Below, piece after piece: positions 25,277 through 34,501 of a DNA stretch of 64,000 nt. The stretch's first letter is position 1; every line of letters begins with the position of its first letter. This stretch comes from Anaerostipes hominis (ex Lee et al. 2021). Its GTDB lineage: Bacteria > Bacillota > Clostridia > Lachnospirales > Lachnospiraceae. The translations under genes and the position numbers were made by a program. The stretch covers positions 1 to 64,000 of the forward strand of contig NZ_NQOG01000013.1 in NCBI RefSeq assembly GCF_002270485.1, in the 5' to 3' direction. Under the pieces are notes generated by a model. That model did no database searches. It was not told the DNA's origin and was given only the letters and a program-made list of their open reading frames with translations.

Positions 25277-27327
25277 TTTTTAACTCCTTTCATAGCATTG
25301 ATAAAACTTTTCCCCTTTTCACTCTCACAGTAACGATAAATACCTTCCAGCACAGGGAAATGTGTATTCTGATCTACGGTGACAAAGAAAATAAATATCT
25401 TCCCTTTTATCTCTTCAGATATTTTTATCCTTTCTTCTGAAACAACAATTTCATAATTTATTTCTACATTTAAATCTCCGCGCATGGGACAATGGAGTAT
25501 TACAACATCCTGAGAAATTTCATAAAATTTTATTTTGTTATGGTTCATCATATTGCATAACCTGTTATACAGCCGCTTCCACGCTTTTTCTCCAACCGCT
25601 TTCTGGCATCCCAGCATGAGCAGCTCTTCTTTGGTGCTGTGTGCAGACAGTACGCTATACCTTTCATTTTGAATATAATCTGCAATGGAATTTAATTTTT
25701 TGTCTATCTTTCTGTTATCAGATTCAAATAATATCCGCAGCACGTCAAAATATAGTTCATTTTCATCAACAATACCATTTGTACTCCGAATGGCCGCCGA
25801 TATAATTCTTTGAATTGTTTTGTTATACTCACCGATGACCCCGCACTGATTCATGACCTGGATAATTTTTTTCTTATCAGTATCCTCCAAAATAACATTG
25901 GTGAACACAATATTTTTCCGGTGTGTCAGCAGCTCTGAATATCCCGTGGAAATGATCAGTGCAAAATCGTCCAGATTATATTTTTTAGCTTCAGAAATAA
26001 TGCCCAATTTAATATCGGCGGTACTGCCAAACAGTGTTTTCAGCTGTTCTTTTACCAAAGTTGAGGTTGCCATTCCATCTGCGCAGAGTACTAAGACCTT
26101 AGAGACGCTGCTTTTCTTTTGGATTGTCTGATACTTCTCATCGCTTATAAAATAGATTGTTAAGTATGCGATCTCATCTGATGTTAACATTTTGGCAAGG
26201 TCATCTTTCATCTCTCTCACTGCTTTCCCAGTGAAATCATATATTTCGGGATACATTCTCATAACGTCCTGTACCAGCGGATTTGTCGATTGAACTCCAT
26301 ATTTCAATCTATAATACAATGGTCTGATATGCCCTTTTAATCTTGTCATTAAGCGGTCTTTATTATCAAAAGAAATACACGCAATCCGTTCAAAATTTAC
26401 AACAAGCGCCTTTGTAAAATTAGAAATATACAAATCTTCCTGATCCTGAGACACAAACTGTGCAACCTTTATCCCTAACAAGAGCGTTGCAATATAATAT
26501 ATTTCCGATTCAGGAATTTCTAAGTTATAAACTTTTAATTTTTCAAAACTCTGTTTCAGCGATTGATACGGCTTTGTCTCAACTAAAGTCACCTTTTCTT
26601 CTGTATGAAGATTCATCGTGTAACCATCCATGCTTCTGATCCAGGAAATCAGGATCATGCTGCACTCCAGCTCTTCATTTTCCAAAACCAGTTTGATATT
26701 TTCGTCTTGTTCATACTGCTTTATCAGACATCTGGCGATCTCCAGATAATCATAGTCCTCCCCGGTTATCGTAACCAAAGATTTCTGCATCCACTTTTTT
26801 AAAATATCTTTAGGCTGAAAATTTTTTAGTTTCTTTATTTCCTTTCCAACAATTTTTCTGATCGCAAATTCTTCTCCCTGGAGTACATATCCGAACTTGA
26901 TTGAACTTGCTATGGAAATGTCCTGGTTCCCCAAAATTTTTTTCCACTCTTTAATGTCCTTTAGGATCGTATTTTTGCTGACATCAAAAAGGTTCTGCAT
27001 TTTCTCTATGGTTACAACTTCAGCAGACAGCAGTATCATCAAAAGCTCCAGTATTCTTCTCTCTTGTACGGAATAATAATAACTTCCGTTCTTTCTCATC
27101 TCAGCTTCCAACATTTCAATTTTCTTTGATTTCACACAGATAACTTTTGACTTTATTTCCAGCTTCCCTAATCCTCTGCTTTGCAGCCAGTCATTGATCA
27201 GTTCAATGTCATAGTAAAATGTTCTCTTTGTAATATTTAGTTTCTCAATAATGCGGTCAACAGTATAACCCTTTTTTTGTTCCAGTATAATTTTTAAAAT
27301 ATATGCCGGTCTGCTTTTTAATTCCAA
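25273..27327 (-). CDS. PRD-containing transcriptional activator (MtlR/LicR type)
   Basis: 684 residues: winged/HTH DNA-binding N-terminus (1-130, with KRTFYYDI in the first HTH), two PRDs (about 185-295 and 300-400, PRD2 motif HIRPLYYRLKYG with H333), a GatB-like EIIB domain with C415 in VLVLCADGMATS, and a C-terminal EIIA-like domain (about 540-684). Phosphorylation at these sites by HPr and EII proteins tunes such activators. It overlaps the EIN gene by four bases and follows HPr. Confidence 0.9.
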   Translation of the reverse strand: MELKSRPAYILKIILEQKKGYTVDRIIEKLNITKRTFYYDIELINDWLQSRGLGKLEIKSKVICVKSKKIEMLEAEMRKNGSYYYSVQERRILELLMILLSAEVVTIEKMQNLFDVSKNTILKDIKEWKKILGNQDISIASSIKFGYVLQGEEFAIRKIVGKEIKKLKNFQPKDILKKWMQKSLVTITGEDYDYLEIARCLIKQYEQDENIKLVLENEELECSMILISWIRSMDGYTMNLHTEEKVTLVETKPYQSLKQSFEKLKVYNLEIPESEIYYIATLLLGIKVAQFVSQDQEDLYISNFTKALVVNFERIACISFDNKDRLMTRLKGHIRPLYYRLKYGVQSTNPLVQDVMRMYPEIYDFTGKAVREMKDDLAKMLTSDEIAYLTIYFISDEKYQTIQKKSSVSKVLVLCADGMATSTLVKEQLKTLFGSTADIKLGIISEAKKYNLDDFALIISTGYSELLTHRKNIVFTNVILEDTDKKKIIQVMNQCGVIGEYNKTIQRIISAAIRSTNGIVDENELYFDVLRILFESDNRKIDKKLNSIADYIQNERYSVLSAHSTKEELLMLGCQKAVGEKAWKRLYNRLCNMMNHNKIKFYEISQDVVILHCPMRGDLNVEINYEIVVSEERIKISEEIKGKIFIFFVTVDQNTHFPVLEGIYRYCESEKGKSFINAMKGVKK

Positions 27328-27333
27328 AGCAAT

Positions 27334-27594
27334 CTACTCCTTTAAATTTTCAATAAATTCACTGATTTTTTCTCCTGCTTCTTTTTCATCTGTTCCATTT
27401 ACTACAAGTTTGATTTTTGTGCCTTTACATATTCCCCCTGACAAAATACTGATAATACTTTTGGCGTCGATTTCCGTGTCTTCTGCCCTGATTTTTATAT
27501 CACTTTCATAAGCTTGACATAATGTAGATAAGTCTGTTGCCGGCCTGGCATGAAGTCCTGTTTTGTTATTAATGATCATTTCCTTTTCGTACAT
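27334..27594 (-). CDS. HPr-family phosphocarrier protein
   Basis: 86 residues from the ATG at 27594, which has AGGAGG upstream. The longer open frame to 27669 is unlikely. The phosphoaccepting H15 (KTGLHARPA) and the HPr-kinase target S46 (AKSII) are both present, so it could serve in transport and in carbon catabolite control. It is extra to the genomic ptsH expected elsewhere and leads the galactitol-type cluster. Confidence 0.92.
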   Translation of the reverse strand: MYEKEMIINNKTGLHARPATDLSTLCQAYESDIKIRAEDTEIDAKSIISILSGGICKGTKIKLVVNGTDEKEAGEKISEFIENLKE

Positions 27595-27634
27595 GTTTGC
27601 TCCTCCTGACTGTTTCACTTTTCTCTGTGATTTC

Positions 27635-27665
27635 ATTATATTCTCATTATTATTTTCAGAAAATA
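27635..27665 (-). promoter_or_regulatory. Promoter and palindrome of the HPr-PRD-EIN cluster
   Basis: TATAAT on the minus strand (27635-27640) with a weak -35 (TTTTCT, 27658-27663). The palindrome TATTTTC-A-GAAAATA (27651-27665) covers the -35, so an activator or repressor acting there is plausible. The -35 is poor, which fits a need for activation by the PRD protein. Confidence 0.5.
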
Positions 27666-27762
27666 GCAATTAATATCACTCTTTTTTTCTTGTTTTGTGC
27701 AAATATTGTACTGAAAATGGAACCTTCATACGATAACAAGCTTTCTCCTGAGAAATGAAATA

Positions 27763-27785
27763 CGGATGCAGCCCCAGTGCATCCG
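27763..27785. terminator. Hairpin upstream of the galactitol-type cluster
   Basis: CGGATGCA and TGCATCCG, perfect 8-bp arms, seven-base loop. The flank is not clearly T-rich. It may end a transcript or be structural. Confidence 0.4.
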
Positions 27786-27825
27786 TTTACATATGTTATC
27801 TCTCTAATTTAGATTATAAAAATGA

Positions 27826-27859
27826 CCCTTGGAAAACAATATATAATATTTTCCAAGGG
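27826..27859 (-). terminator. Terminator of the thiamine-precursor ABC operon
   Basis: Perfect 11-bp arms (CCCTTGGAAAA / TTTTCCAAGGG) with a minus-strand TCATTTTTATAA tail, 26 bases after the ATPase stop. Confidence 0.75.
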
Positions 27860-27884
27860 CCTGTATCAATATAATCATATCTGT

Positions 27885-28619
27885 CTAAAGTTTTTTTAAT
27901 ATATCTTTCTTATACTCCAAAAATTCTTCCGTCAGATTAAAATCCTTCCTCCGGGGCTTCGGCTCCCGGATCACAATTTCTTCCGTAATCCTCCCAGGCC
28001 TTCCGGTCAGCAGATAAATCCTGTCCGAAAGCAAAATTGCTTCATCAATATCATGGGTGATAAACAGCGTAGACAGATGGATCTTATCCATCACATCCAG
28101 ATACCACCGGTGCATATCACTTTTGGTCAGTGTATCCAATGCACTGAAAGGTTCGTCCAGCAAAGCCACATCTTCAGAAAACATATAGGTCCTCAGCAGT
28201 GCGGCCCTCTGACGCATACCTCCTGAAAGCTGTTTTGGATACTTTTCCTGAGTGCCCTCAAGGCCAAACTCCTGAAAGAGTGCCCCGGCTTTTTGCCGGG
28301 CAGTTTTTTTGTTCTCACCTTTAATCAAAAGCGGCAGTGCTACATTATCCTCAATCGTCCGGTAAGGAAGCAGTAAATCTTTCTGAAGCATATAACTGAT
28401 ATGCCCCGGCCGCCCGGTAATATCCCTGCCGTTCAGCATAACTTTTCCCTGATCAGGTTTTTTCAGTCCGGAAATTACATTAAACAGAGTCGTCTTCCCT
28501 CCGCCGCTGGCTCCCAGCAGACAGACCAGCTCATTGTCATGCAGCTCTATATTGATGTCTTCTATTATATTTGTATTCTCATATGCAAGCGTAACATCCG
28601 TTACAGTCAAATCCGACAT
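27885..28619 (-). CDS. ABC transporter ATPase, thiamine-precursor uptake (ThiZ-like)
   Basis: 244 residues. Walker A GASGGGKTT is at 36-44, the ABC signature LSGGMRQR near 132, and Walker B plus the DEPFSALD stretch follow. It powers the ThiX/ThiY-type importer encoded upstream. The TPP riboswitch at the operon head supports a thiamine or pyrimidine-precursor substrate. Confidence 0.88.
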   Translation of the reverse strand: MSDLTVTDVTLAYENTNIIEDINIELHDNELVCLLGASGGGKTTLFNVISGLKKPDQGKVMLNGRDITGRPGHISYMLQKDLLLPYRTIEDNVALPLLIKGENKKTARQKAGALFQEFGLEGTQEKYPKQLSGGMRQRAALLRTYMFSEDVALLDEPFSALDTLTKSDMHRWYLDVMDKIHLSTLFITHDIDEAILLSDRIYLLTGRPGRITEEIVIREPKPRRKDFNLTEEFLEYKKDILKKL

Positions 28620-28624
28620 TTTCT

Positions 28625-29632
28625 TTACTCCAAATAGTCATTGGTAAATCCGGTGTTTTCCGGAATCTTCGTTTTTGAAAGACCTTTTTCACTGATCCAG
28701 TTATAAAATGCATTCCACCTTTTTGGATTGATATAGCCCCATTGCTTCACTTCGGCTTTATACTGGTCTTTCATATATTTCTGGCTGGCCTGTACCATTT
28801 TGGAATCCAGTTCCGGTGAGGCTTCACAGAGAATATCTCCTGCATCTTTCGGATGTTCGATGGCATACTCATAGCCCTTTTTTGCGGCTGACAAAAATGC
28901 TTTTGCCGTTTCCGGATTCTTTTTCATCCATTCACTGTTCCCAATGATCACCGGCGTATAATAGTCAAAGACCGGATCAATATCTTTAAATGCAAAGTAA
29001 TCTGTATCAAGTCCGGCCACCTCTGTGGCAATCCCCGCCCATCCATAGTAGATCCAGATGGCATCCACTTTTTTGCTCTTTAATGCAGAGACCTCATCGG
29101 TGACAGTGCTCGAGATCATTTCTACCTTGCTGAAATTCCCTTTGTCCTTCTCAACCACCTGTTTTAAGATTGCTTTTTCAATATCCTGATTCCATGTGGC
29201 ATATTTTTTGCCTTCCAGCCCCTTCGGACGCTTGATCCCTTCCCCCTTCCGGGAAACGATCCCCGATGTATTATGCTGTAAAACTGCTGCCACAGCCTTG
29301 ATCGGAAGGGCATCATCTCCAACGACAGCAGGCATCATTGTATCCTGAAATGAAATACCGAACTGTGCTTTCCCGGAGCCCACAAGTACTTCTGCTCCGT
29401 CCTCCGGCGGCTGTACGATTTCCACGTCCAGGCCGGCCTCTTTAAAATATCCTTTTTCCTTTGCCACATAAATACCTGTGTGGTTAGTATTCGGTGTCCA
29501 GTCCAGAACAAATGTAATCTTTTTAAGCTTTCCGTCTCCGGCTTCCTCTTTCTTTGATCCGCATCCAGTCATTGATACAGCTAATAATGCAGAAAGGAAT
29601 ACAGCTAACATTCTCTTTTTCATAATCATCAT
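28625..29632 (-). CDS. Thiamine-precursor substrate-binding lipoprotein (ThiY/NMT1-like)
   Basis: 335 residues with a lipoprotein signal peptide and lipobox SMTGC (Cys24). The NMT1/THI5-like domain follows, with the family opening FVLDWTPNTNHTGIYVA at about 41-57. It binds a thiamine pyrimidine precursor (such as formyl-aminopyrimidine) outside the membrane and delivers it to the permease. The position in a TPP-controlled operon supports this. Confidence 0.88.
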   Translation of the reverse strand: MMIMKKRMLAVFLSALLAVSMTGCGSKKEEAGDGKLKKITFVLDWTPNTNHTGIYVAKEKGYFKEAGLDVEIVQPPEDGAEVLVGSGKAQFGISFQDTMMPAVVGDDALPIKAVAAVLQHNTSGIVSRKGEGIKRPKGLEGKKYATWNQDIEKAILKQVVEKDKGNFSKVEMISSTVTDEVSALKSKKVDAIWIYYGWAGIATEVAGLDTDYFAFKDIDPVFDYYTPVIIGNSEWMKKNPETAKAFLSAAKKGYEYAIEHPKDAGDILCEASPELDSKMVQASQKYMKDQYKAEVKQWGYINPKRWNAFYNWISEKGLSKTKIPENTGFTNDYLE

Positions 29633-29651
29633 CCTCTTTTCACTTTTTCGG

Positions 29652-30428
29652 CTATTCCCGGCTCTCCCATGGCATACATTTCTTCTGCAGAAAATTGACT
29701 GCCCACATCAGCAGCAGACTGATCGCAGAAATCATAAAGATCACCGCGAACATTTTGTCAAATGCAAAACCTTTCTTAACCCGGATCATATAGACGCCCA
29801 GACCTTCAAATCCTCCCAGCCATTCTGAAATGACGGCTCCCACAACTGCATAGGAAGCTGAAATCCGCAGGCTGGCAAAAAACTGGCCCAGAGATCCCGG
29901 AAATTTCACATACCGGAATATCTGCAGCTTTGACGCACCCATGGATCGCATCAGACTGATTGTATCTTTGTCCGCCGAACGAAAGCCGTCCAGCAGGCTC
30001 ACAGTAATCGGAAAAAATGTCACGATAATAATCAAGATTACCTTTGGAAGCATTTCATATCCAAACCACAATACAAGGAGCGGCGCAATGGCCACTGTGG
30101 GCACCGTCTGCGTCAACACGATCAGCGGATAAAATGCCTTATACATTTTATCGAAATGATCCATGAGCACTGCCATAAAAAAACCAATGACAACGCCCAT
30201 CAGCAGACCGATAAACGATTCAATTATGGTCACTCTCGCATTCGTCATCAGCAGTGAAAAATCATTCACAAATGCCTTGACCACATCCACCGGCGACGGA
30301 AGCAGAAATTTTGAAACCATCCCTGTCCCGCTGGCAGTCTGCCATAATGCCAGAAGCACAAGGATCGCCGCTGCCGGCCACAGTTTATTGGTGGTGTTTT
30401 GTAACTTTTTTATCAATGGTAAGCACAT
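29652..30428 (-). CDS. ABC transporter permease, thiamine-precursor uptake (ThiX-like)
   Basis: About 258 residues from the ATG at 30428. An upstream open frame to 30485 would overlap the thiamine-binding gene further. It is a typical binding-protein-dependent permease with the EAA-like loop GASKLQIFRYVKFPGSLGQ at about two thirds. It overlaps the preceding gene by 44 bases, so translation is coupled. The exact start is not certain because the ribosome site is weak. Confidence 0.8.
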   Translation of the reverse strand: MCLPLIKKLQNTTNKLWPAAAILVLLALWQTASGTGMVSKFLLPSPVDVVKAFVNDFSLLMTNARVTIIESFIGLLMGVVIGFFMAVLMDHFDKMYKAFYPLIVLTQTVPTVAIAPLLVLWFGYEMLPKVILIIIVTFFPITVSLLDGFRSADKDTISLMRSMGASKLQIFRYVKFPGSLGQFFASLRISASYAVVGAVISEWLGGFEGLGVYMIRVKKGFAFDKMFAVIFMISAISLLLMWAVNFLQKKCMPWESRE

Positions 30429-30681
30429 CCCCTTCTGGCTTATAGGACACTTTAATGTAAGCCGCAACCGACGGTGCACCCGCACGGACAGCGATATGCT
30501 GACACTCTTTCACAATGTCCATCAGTTCATCGTAGTCACCCTCAATCGCAGTTTCAAACGGTCCCACATAATAATTCAGTCCCGTACTCTTAATATAATC
30601 AATTACCTGATCCACAATACGGATCAATTCTTCGTCATTGGCTGCCTCCGGCAGTGTTTGGATCGCTACGCTTGCATTCAT
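30385..30681 (-). CDS. Thiamine-binding MTH1187/YkoF-family protein
   Basis: 98 residues from ATG 30681 (GAGGAGGAAAG site); the longer frame to 30789 is in the leader. It belongs to the MTH1187/YkoF-like thiamine-binding family (IEGDYDELMDIVKECQHIA, GAPSVAAYIKVSY). It is thought to handle thiamine or its precursor in the cytoplasm. It is the first gene after the riboswitch. Confidence 0.85.
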   Translation of the reverse strand: MNASVAIQTLPEAANDEELIRIVDQVIDYIKSTGLNYYVGPFETAIEGDYDELMDIVKECQHIAVRAGAPSVAAYIKVSYKPEGDVLTIDKKVTKHHQ

Positions 30682-30835
30682 ATTTCTTTCCTCCTCATAA
30701 ATCTGTTTCCTTGACAACTTTGCGTGCCGGATGCAATTTGCCAAAGGCAAATAATTTCCTTGCGCATCTGTGCACAACCTGCGGAGCATTTTTATTTCAT
30801 TAGGGAAGGTCGTAGAACTTTACTATGAAATAAAA

Positions 30836-30862
30836 ACCCCGCCGGATAAAATCCAACGGGGA
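30836..30862 (-). terminator. Riboswitch expression-platform terminator
   Basis: Stem CCCCG / CGGGG with extended pairing around a GGATAAAATCC core, then TTTTTATTT on the minus strand. It lies directly downstream of the TPP aptamer. Confidence 0.8.
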
Positions 30863-30892
30863 AATAGTCTCATGTACAACTGTACTGTTTTA

Positions 30893-30982
30893 TTCCTACG
30901 CTGGCATTACCCAGATCAGGTATAAGGGTTAAAGACTTCTTCTCGTCTTACTCTCAGCCGGCAGTCTGCCAGCACCCCTGTA
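30893..30982 (-). ncRNA. TPP (thi-box) riboswitch aptamer
   Basis: The minus strand reads GGGGTGC, then GGCTGAGAG, ACCCTTATACCTGATCTGG and TAATGCCAGCGTAGG, the conserved elements of the TPP aptamer in order. TPP binding should favour the downstream terminator and switch off the operon. Confidence 0.95.
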
Positions 30983-31081
30983 TATAAAGTTTTCGTATGT
31001 CTCGGTTTAACGGTATGTTTGTATTATAATGAATATATTGAATTAAATCAATTCCCATTTCGAAAGAATACCAATCTTTCC

Positions 31082-31110
31082 TTGTCCCGTTCCTTCCGTT
31101 TGGTTATAAT
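31082..31110 (+). promoter_or_regulatory. Promoter of the PurF-like gene
   Basis: TTGTCC (31082-31087), 17-base spacer, TATAAT (31105-31110). The gene follows with CGGAGGAATTT before its ATG at 31152. Confidence 0.7.
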
Positions 31111-31151
31111 AAATACAGCAATATAATTTTATTTACAAAACGGAGGAATTT

Positions 31152-32558
31152 ATGGGCGGATTTTTTGGTGTCACTTCAAAACAGGATTGTGTTTTTGATT
31201 TATATTTTGGGACAGACTATCATTCCCATCTTGGGACAAGACGTGCCGGTATGGCGGTTTACAGTAAAGACGACGGTTTTGACCGGGCCATTCATAACAT
31301 AGAAAATGCTCCGTTCCGGACAAAATTTGACAAAGACGTCAACAAAATGCACGGATATATGGGCATCGGCTGTATTTCCGATTACGAACCGCAGCCGCTG
31401 ATCGTTCGCTCCCACCACGGTACTTACGCGATCATGACAGTAGGAAAGATCAATAACACGGATGAAATTATAAAGCAGATGTTTGATTCAGGCCACACAC
31501 ATTTTCTTGAAATGAGCGGCGGAGATATTAACGCAACGGAGCTGGTTGCTGCTATCATCAATCAGAAAGAACATCTCGTGGAAGGAATTCAGCATGCACA
31601 GGATGTCATCGACGGTTCCATGACGATCGTGCTTCTGACACCGAAAGGCATCTATGCCGCCAGAGACAAAATGGGCCGCACTCCGATTGCTGTAGGCAAA
31701 AAAGACGATGGCTACTGTATTTCCTTTGAGAGTTTTGCCTATTTGAATCTCGGATATGTGGCCGAACGTGAGCTTGGTCCCGGAGAGATCGTGATTCTTA
31801 CGCCCGAAGGCATTCAGACTCTGGCAAAGCCAGGCGAAGATATGAAGATCTGTACTTTCCTTTGGGTTTATTATGGTTATCCTTCGTCCTCTTATGAAGG
31901 AATCAGCGTGGAGGAAATGCGCTATGAGTGCGGAAAGAAGCTGGCTCAGCGTGATGATGCCTCACCGGATACAGTGGCAGGAGTCCCTGATTCAGGAACC
32001 GCACATGCTATAGGATATGCCAACGAATCCGGAATCCCATTTTCCAGACCATTTATTAAATATACACCGACCTGGCCTCGTTCCTTTATGCCGACCATAC
32101 AGAGCAAAAGGAATCTGATCGCCAAGATGAAACTGATCCCGGTCCACGAACTGATCCAGGATAAAAGCCTTTTATTGATTGATGACTCCATCGTAAGGGG
32201 AACCCAGCTCCGGGAAACCACAGAATTCCTTTATCAGAGCGGTGCAAAAGAGGTTCATGTCCGCCCGGCCTGTCCGCCGATCATATACGGATGCAAATAT
32301 TTGAATTTCTCACGGTCTACTTCTGAAATGGATCTGATCACACGCCGGATCATTGAACAGATCAGCGGAGATTACAAGAATGTACATCTGGAGAAGTTTT
32401 CAAATCCGGACTCCCCGGAATATCAGGGTATGATAGATGAGATCTGTAAGCAGCTGAATTTTACATCACTCCGGTATCACAGGCTGGATGATATGATTGA
32501 GTCTGTCGGATTAGATCCTAAGAAACTTTGTACTTATTGTTGGGATGGGAAAGAGTAG
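31152..32558 (+). CDS. purF: PurF-like amidophosphoribosyltransferase lacking the glutaminase cysteine
   Basis: 468 residues, B. subtilis-type PurF fold. The PRPP loop LLIDDSIVRGTQLRE and four cysteines in the places of the [4Fe-4S] cluster (KICTF, PPIIYGCKY, LCTYC) are present. The N-terminus reads MGGFFGV where active class II amidotransferases have MCGI, so the nucleophile Cys1 is Gly. The usual NGNL is VGKI. Glutamine hydrolysis is therefore probably lost, leaving ammonia-dependent synthesis or a different role. It is full length with a good promoter and terminator. Confidence 0.85.
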   Translation: MGGFFGVTSKQDCVFDLYFGTDYHSHLGTRRAGMAVYSKDDGFDRAIHNIENAPFRTKFDKDVNKMHGYMGIGCISDYEPQPLIVRSHHGTYAIMTVGKINNTDEIIKQMFDSGHTHFLEMSGGDINATELVAAIINQKEHLVEGIQHAQDVIDGSMTIVLLTPKGIYAARDKMGRTPIAVGKKDDGYCISFESFAYLNLGYVAERELGPGEIVILTPEGIQTLAKPGEDMKICTFLWVYYGYPSSSYEGISVEEMRYECGKKLAQRDDASPDTVAGVPDSGTAHAIGYANESGIPFSRPFIKYTPTWPRSFMPTIQSKRNLIAKMKLIPVHELIQDKSLLLIDDSIVRGTQLRETTEFLYQSGAKEVHVRPACPPIIYGCKYLNFSRSTSEMDLITRRIIEQISGDYKNVHLEKFSNPDSPEYQGMIDEICKQLNFTSLRYHRLDDMIESVGLDPKKLCTYCWDGKE

Positions 32559-32589
32559 GATATATGTAAGATCGCCTTTGATATTATAA

Positions 32590-32634
32590 AAACCTCCAAA
32601 CTGATAAGTTCATCTTATATCAGTTTGGAGGTTT
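32590..32634 (+). terminator. Terminator after the PurF-like gene
   Basis: Strong stem AAACCTCCAAACTGATA / TATCAGTTTGGAGGTTT, followed by ATTAAAAA on the plus strand. It may also end the transketolase transcript from the other side. Confidence 0.7.
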
Positions 32635-32681
32635 ATTAAAAATACTCCTATTAAATCAATTATCTACATTTTTGAATGCTT

Positions 32682-33638
32682 CTATAAATAGTTCTCTATC
32701 TCCTTTTTCAAGTGTTCTGCCGTCAGCCCAAATTCCTCTTGTAAAAATTCCGGCGTTCCGACCTGTCCGAATCTTTCATTTACACCTACTCGCTTAAACG
32801 GTACTGGAATATTTTCTTCTGCTATTACTTCAGCAACCGCACTTCCTAAACCTCCATAAATTGAGTGATTTTCAAATGTAATAATTAATTTCTTGTTCTC
32901 CGCCTCTTTTTTTATCAATTTTGTATCTAAAGGTTTGATCGTAAACATATCAATTACTTCAATTGAATGGCCTTCCCTTTCTAATTGTTCAGCACAATCC
33001 ATAGCTTCTGATACTAACTGACCAGATGCAACCAATAATATTTCTTCTCCTTCTTTCAAAACATTTCCTTTTCCAATGGTAAAACCAGAACCTTTTTGAT
33101 ACACGTTTCTGACATCTTTTCGGTTTCCTCTGACATAATGAATTCCGTCCATAGCCGCAAATTCTTTTAAGATCCATTCCATCTGCACGTCATCAGCTGC
33201 ATCACAAACAACGGCTCCTGGTATTTCTCTCATCAATGCCACATCTTCCCATGTTGTATGGGTTCCTCCGTTTGCCCCGACTGCAAACCCCGGATCAGAT
33301 CCATAAATATTGATGGTATTTTCTGCATATGCTCCAGACAGATACAATTGATCAAATACTCTTCTTGTTGCGAACGGGCCAAAAGTATGTACAAAAGGTT
33401 TAAATCCTGTAACAGATAAACCTGCTGCAACGCCGATCATATTAGCTTCTGCAATTCCACATTGTACAAATCGGTCTGGATTGCTCTGCTGGATCTTTGT
33501 AAATCCGCTGGCTCCGCCCAAGTCAGCTTCCATGGCAACCACTTTGTCATCTGAGTCCATGAGCTCTTGTAAAGTTTCAACTACGCAATAGCGTAATTCT
33601 CGACCTTTTTCTTGTCTGTTTTCAGCTAATTTAAACAT
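32682..33638 (-). CDS. Transketolase C-terminal subunit
   Basis: 318 residues: the pyrimidine-binding and C-terminal domains of transketolase as a separate chain. MEADLGGASGFTK near the start and FVQCGIAEANMIGVAAG are family stretches. It works with the N-terminal subunit upstream, overlapping it by 13 bases. In the ascorbate-type PTS operon it would shift pentose-phosphate carbons formed from the imported sugar acid. Confidence 0.9.
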   Translation of the reverse strand: MFKLAENRQEKGRELRYCVVETLQELMDSDDKVVAMEADLGGASGFTKIQQSNPDRFVQCGIAEANMIGVAAGLSVTGFKPFVHTFGPFATRRVFDQLYLSGAYAENTINIYGSDPGFAVGANGGTHTTWEDVALMREIPGAVVCDAADDVQMEWILKEFAAMDGIHYVRGNRKDVRNVYQKGSGFTIGKGNVLKEGEEILLVASGQLVSEAMDCAEQLEREGHSIEVIDMFTIKPLDTKLIKKEAENKKLIITFENHSIYGGLGSAVAEVIAEENIPVPFKRVGVNERFGQVGTPEFLQEEFGLTAEHLKKEIENYL

Positions 33639-34492
33639 TCCTTTTCACCCCCTTCAATGACTTTTTGCAGTGTTTTCATGGCTTCATGGTTTGCCTCCAG
33701 AATTTCTTCATTATTAAACTTGACTGAATGATTCCCTGCAAGCTGTTCAAAATAAGGAACCCCTGCTCCTTTCACAGTATCTAAAACAATACACACTGCC
33801 TGATTACCTACTTCTTTTGCCCTGCAGATAGCCTCATTAATTGCTTCTTCATCATCTCCTTTTACTGTTTCTGTATGAAATCCAAAGGCCTTCATCTTAT
33901 CGGCAATGCTAAAAGGATTCATGATTTCCATTGTTGTTCCATCCAACTGTTTCTTGTTTTCATCGATAATAACAATACAATGATTGAGGCGGTAATGTGC
34001 AATATATTGAAATGCCTCCCAACATTGCCCTTCGTTTAATTCACCATCTCCTACAATCAAATAAACATATTGGTCAGATCCTTTCATTCGGAATCCTGTT
34101 GCAATCCCTGCTGCCGCAGAAGTTCCTTGTCCCAAAGAACCTGTCGTCATATCAACACCTGGTGTTTTTAAACGGTCAGGATGCGATGGCAGTCTGGTCC
34201 CTCCATCATTTAAAGTGCTCAGCCATCCTTTGTCGAAAAAATTTTTTTCTGCTAGTGCAGAATACCATACTGGTCCTGCATGGCCTTTGGATAAAACAAC
34301 CATATCCCTATCCTCCCAGTTAGGATTTTGGGGATCATATTTCAGCTGTTTTCCGTATAATACACTCATCAATTCCACAATAGATAATGAGCCCCCTATA
34401 TGTCCATACCCGCGCTTTTCCAGCATCTCCAACACATCCAAGCGGATCCGGGCAGAAAGTACCTTTAACTGCTGCAATTCACTTTTCTCCAT
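33626..34492 (-). CDS. Transketolase N-terminal subunit
   Basis: 288 residues, the TPP-binding half of a split transketolase. The TPP/metal motif GDGELNEGQ is followed by IIDENK, and KGHAGPVWYSALAE lies earlier. It is complete only together with the C-terminal chain. Same operon as the ascorbate-type EIIB and EIIC. Confidence 0.9.
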   Translation of the reverse strand: MEKSELQQLKVLSARIRLDVLEMLEKRGYGHIGGSLSIVELMSVLYGKQLKYDPQNPNWEDRDMVVLSKGHAGPVWYSALAEKNFFDKGWLSTLNDGGTRLPSHPDRLKTPGVDMTTGSLGQGTSAAAGIATGFRMKGSDQYVYLIVGDGELNEGQCWEAFQYIAHYRLNHCIVIIDENKKQLDGTTMEIMNPFSIADKMKAFGFHTETVKGDDEEAINEAICRAKEVGNQAVCIVLDTVKGAGVPYFEQLAGNHSVKFNNEEILEANHEAMKTLQKVIEGGEKECLN

Positions 34493-34501
34493 AAGTTCTG
34501 C

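Noticed and set aside
30681-30789. Longer start for the thiamine-binding protein
   Set aside because: It would run into the leader after the riboswitch terminator, and the ATG at 30681 has a perfect ribosome site.
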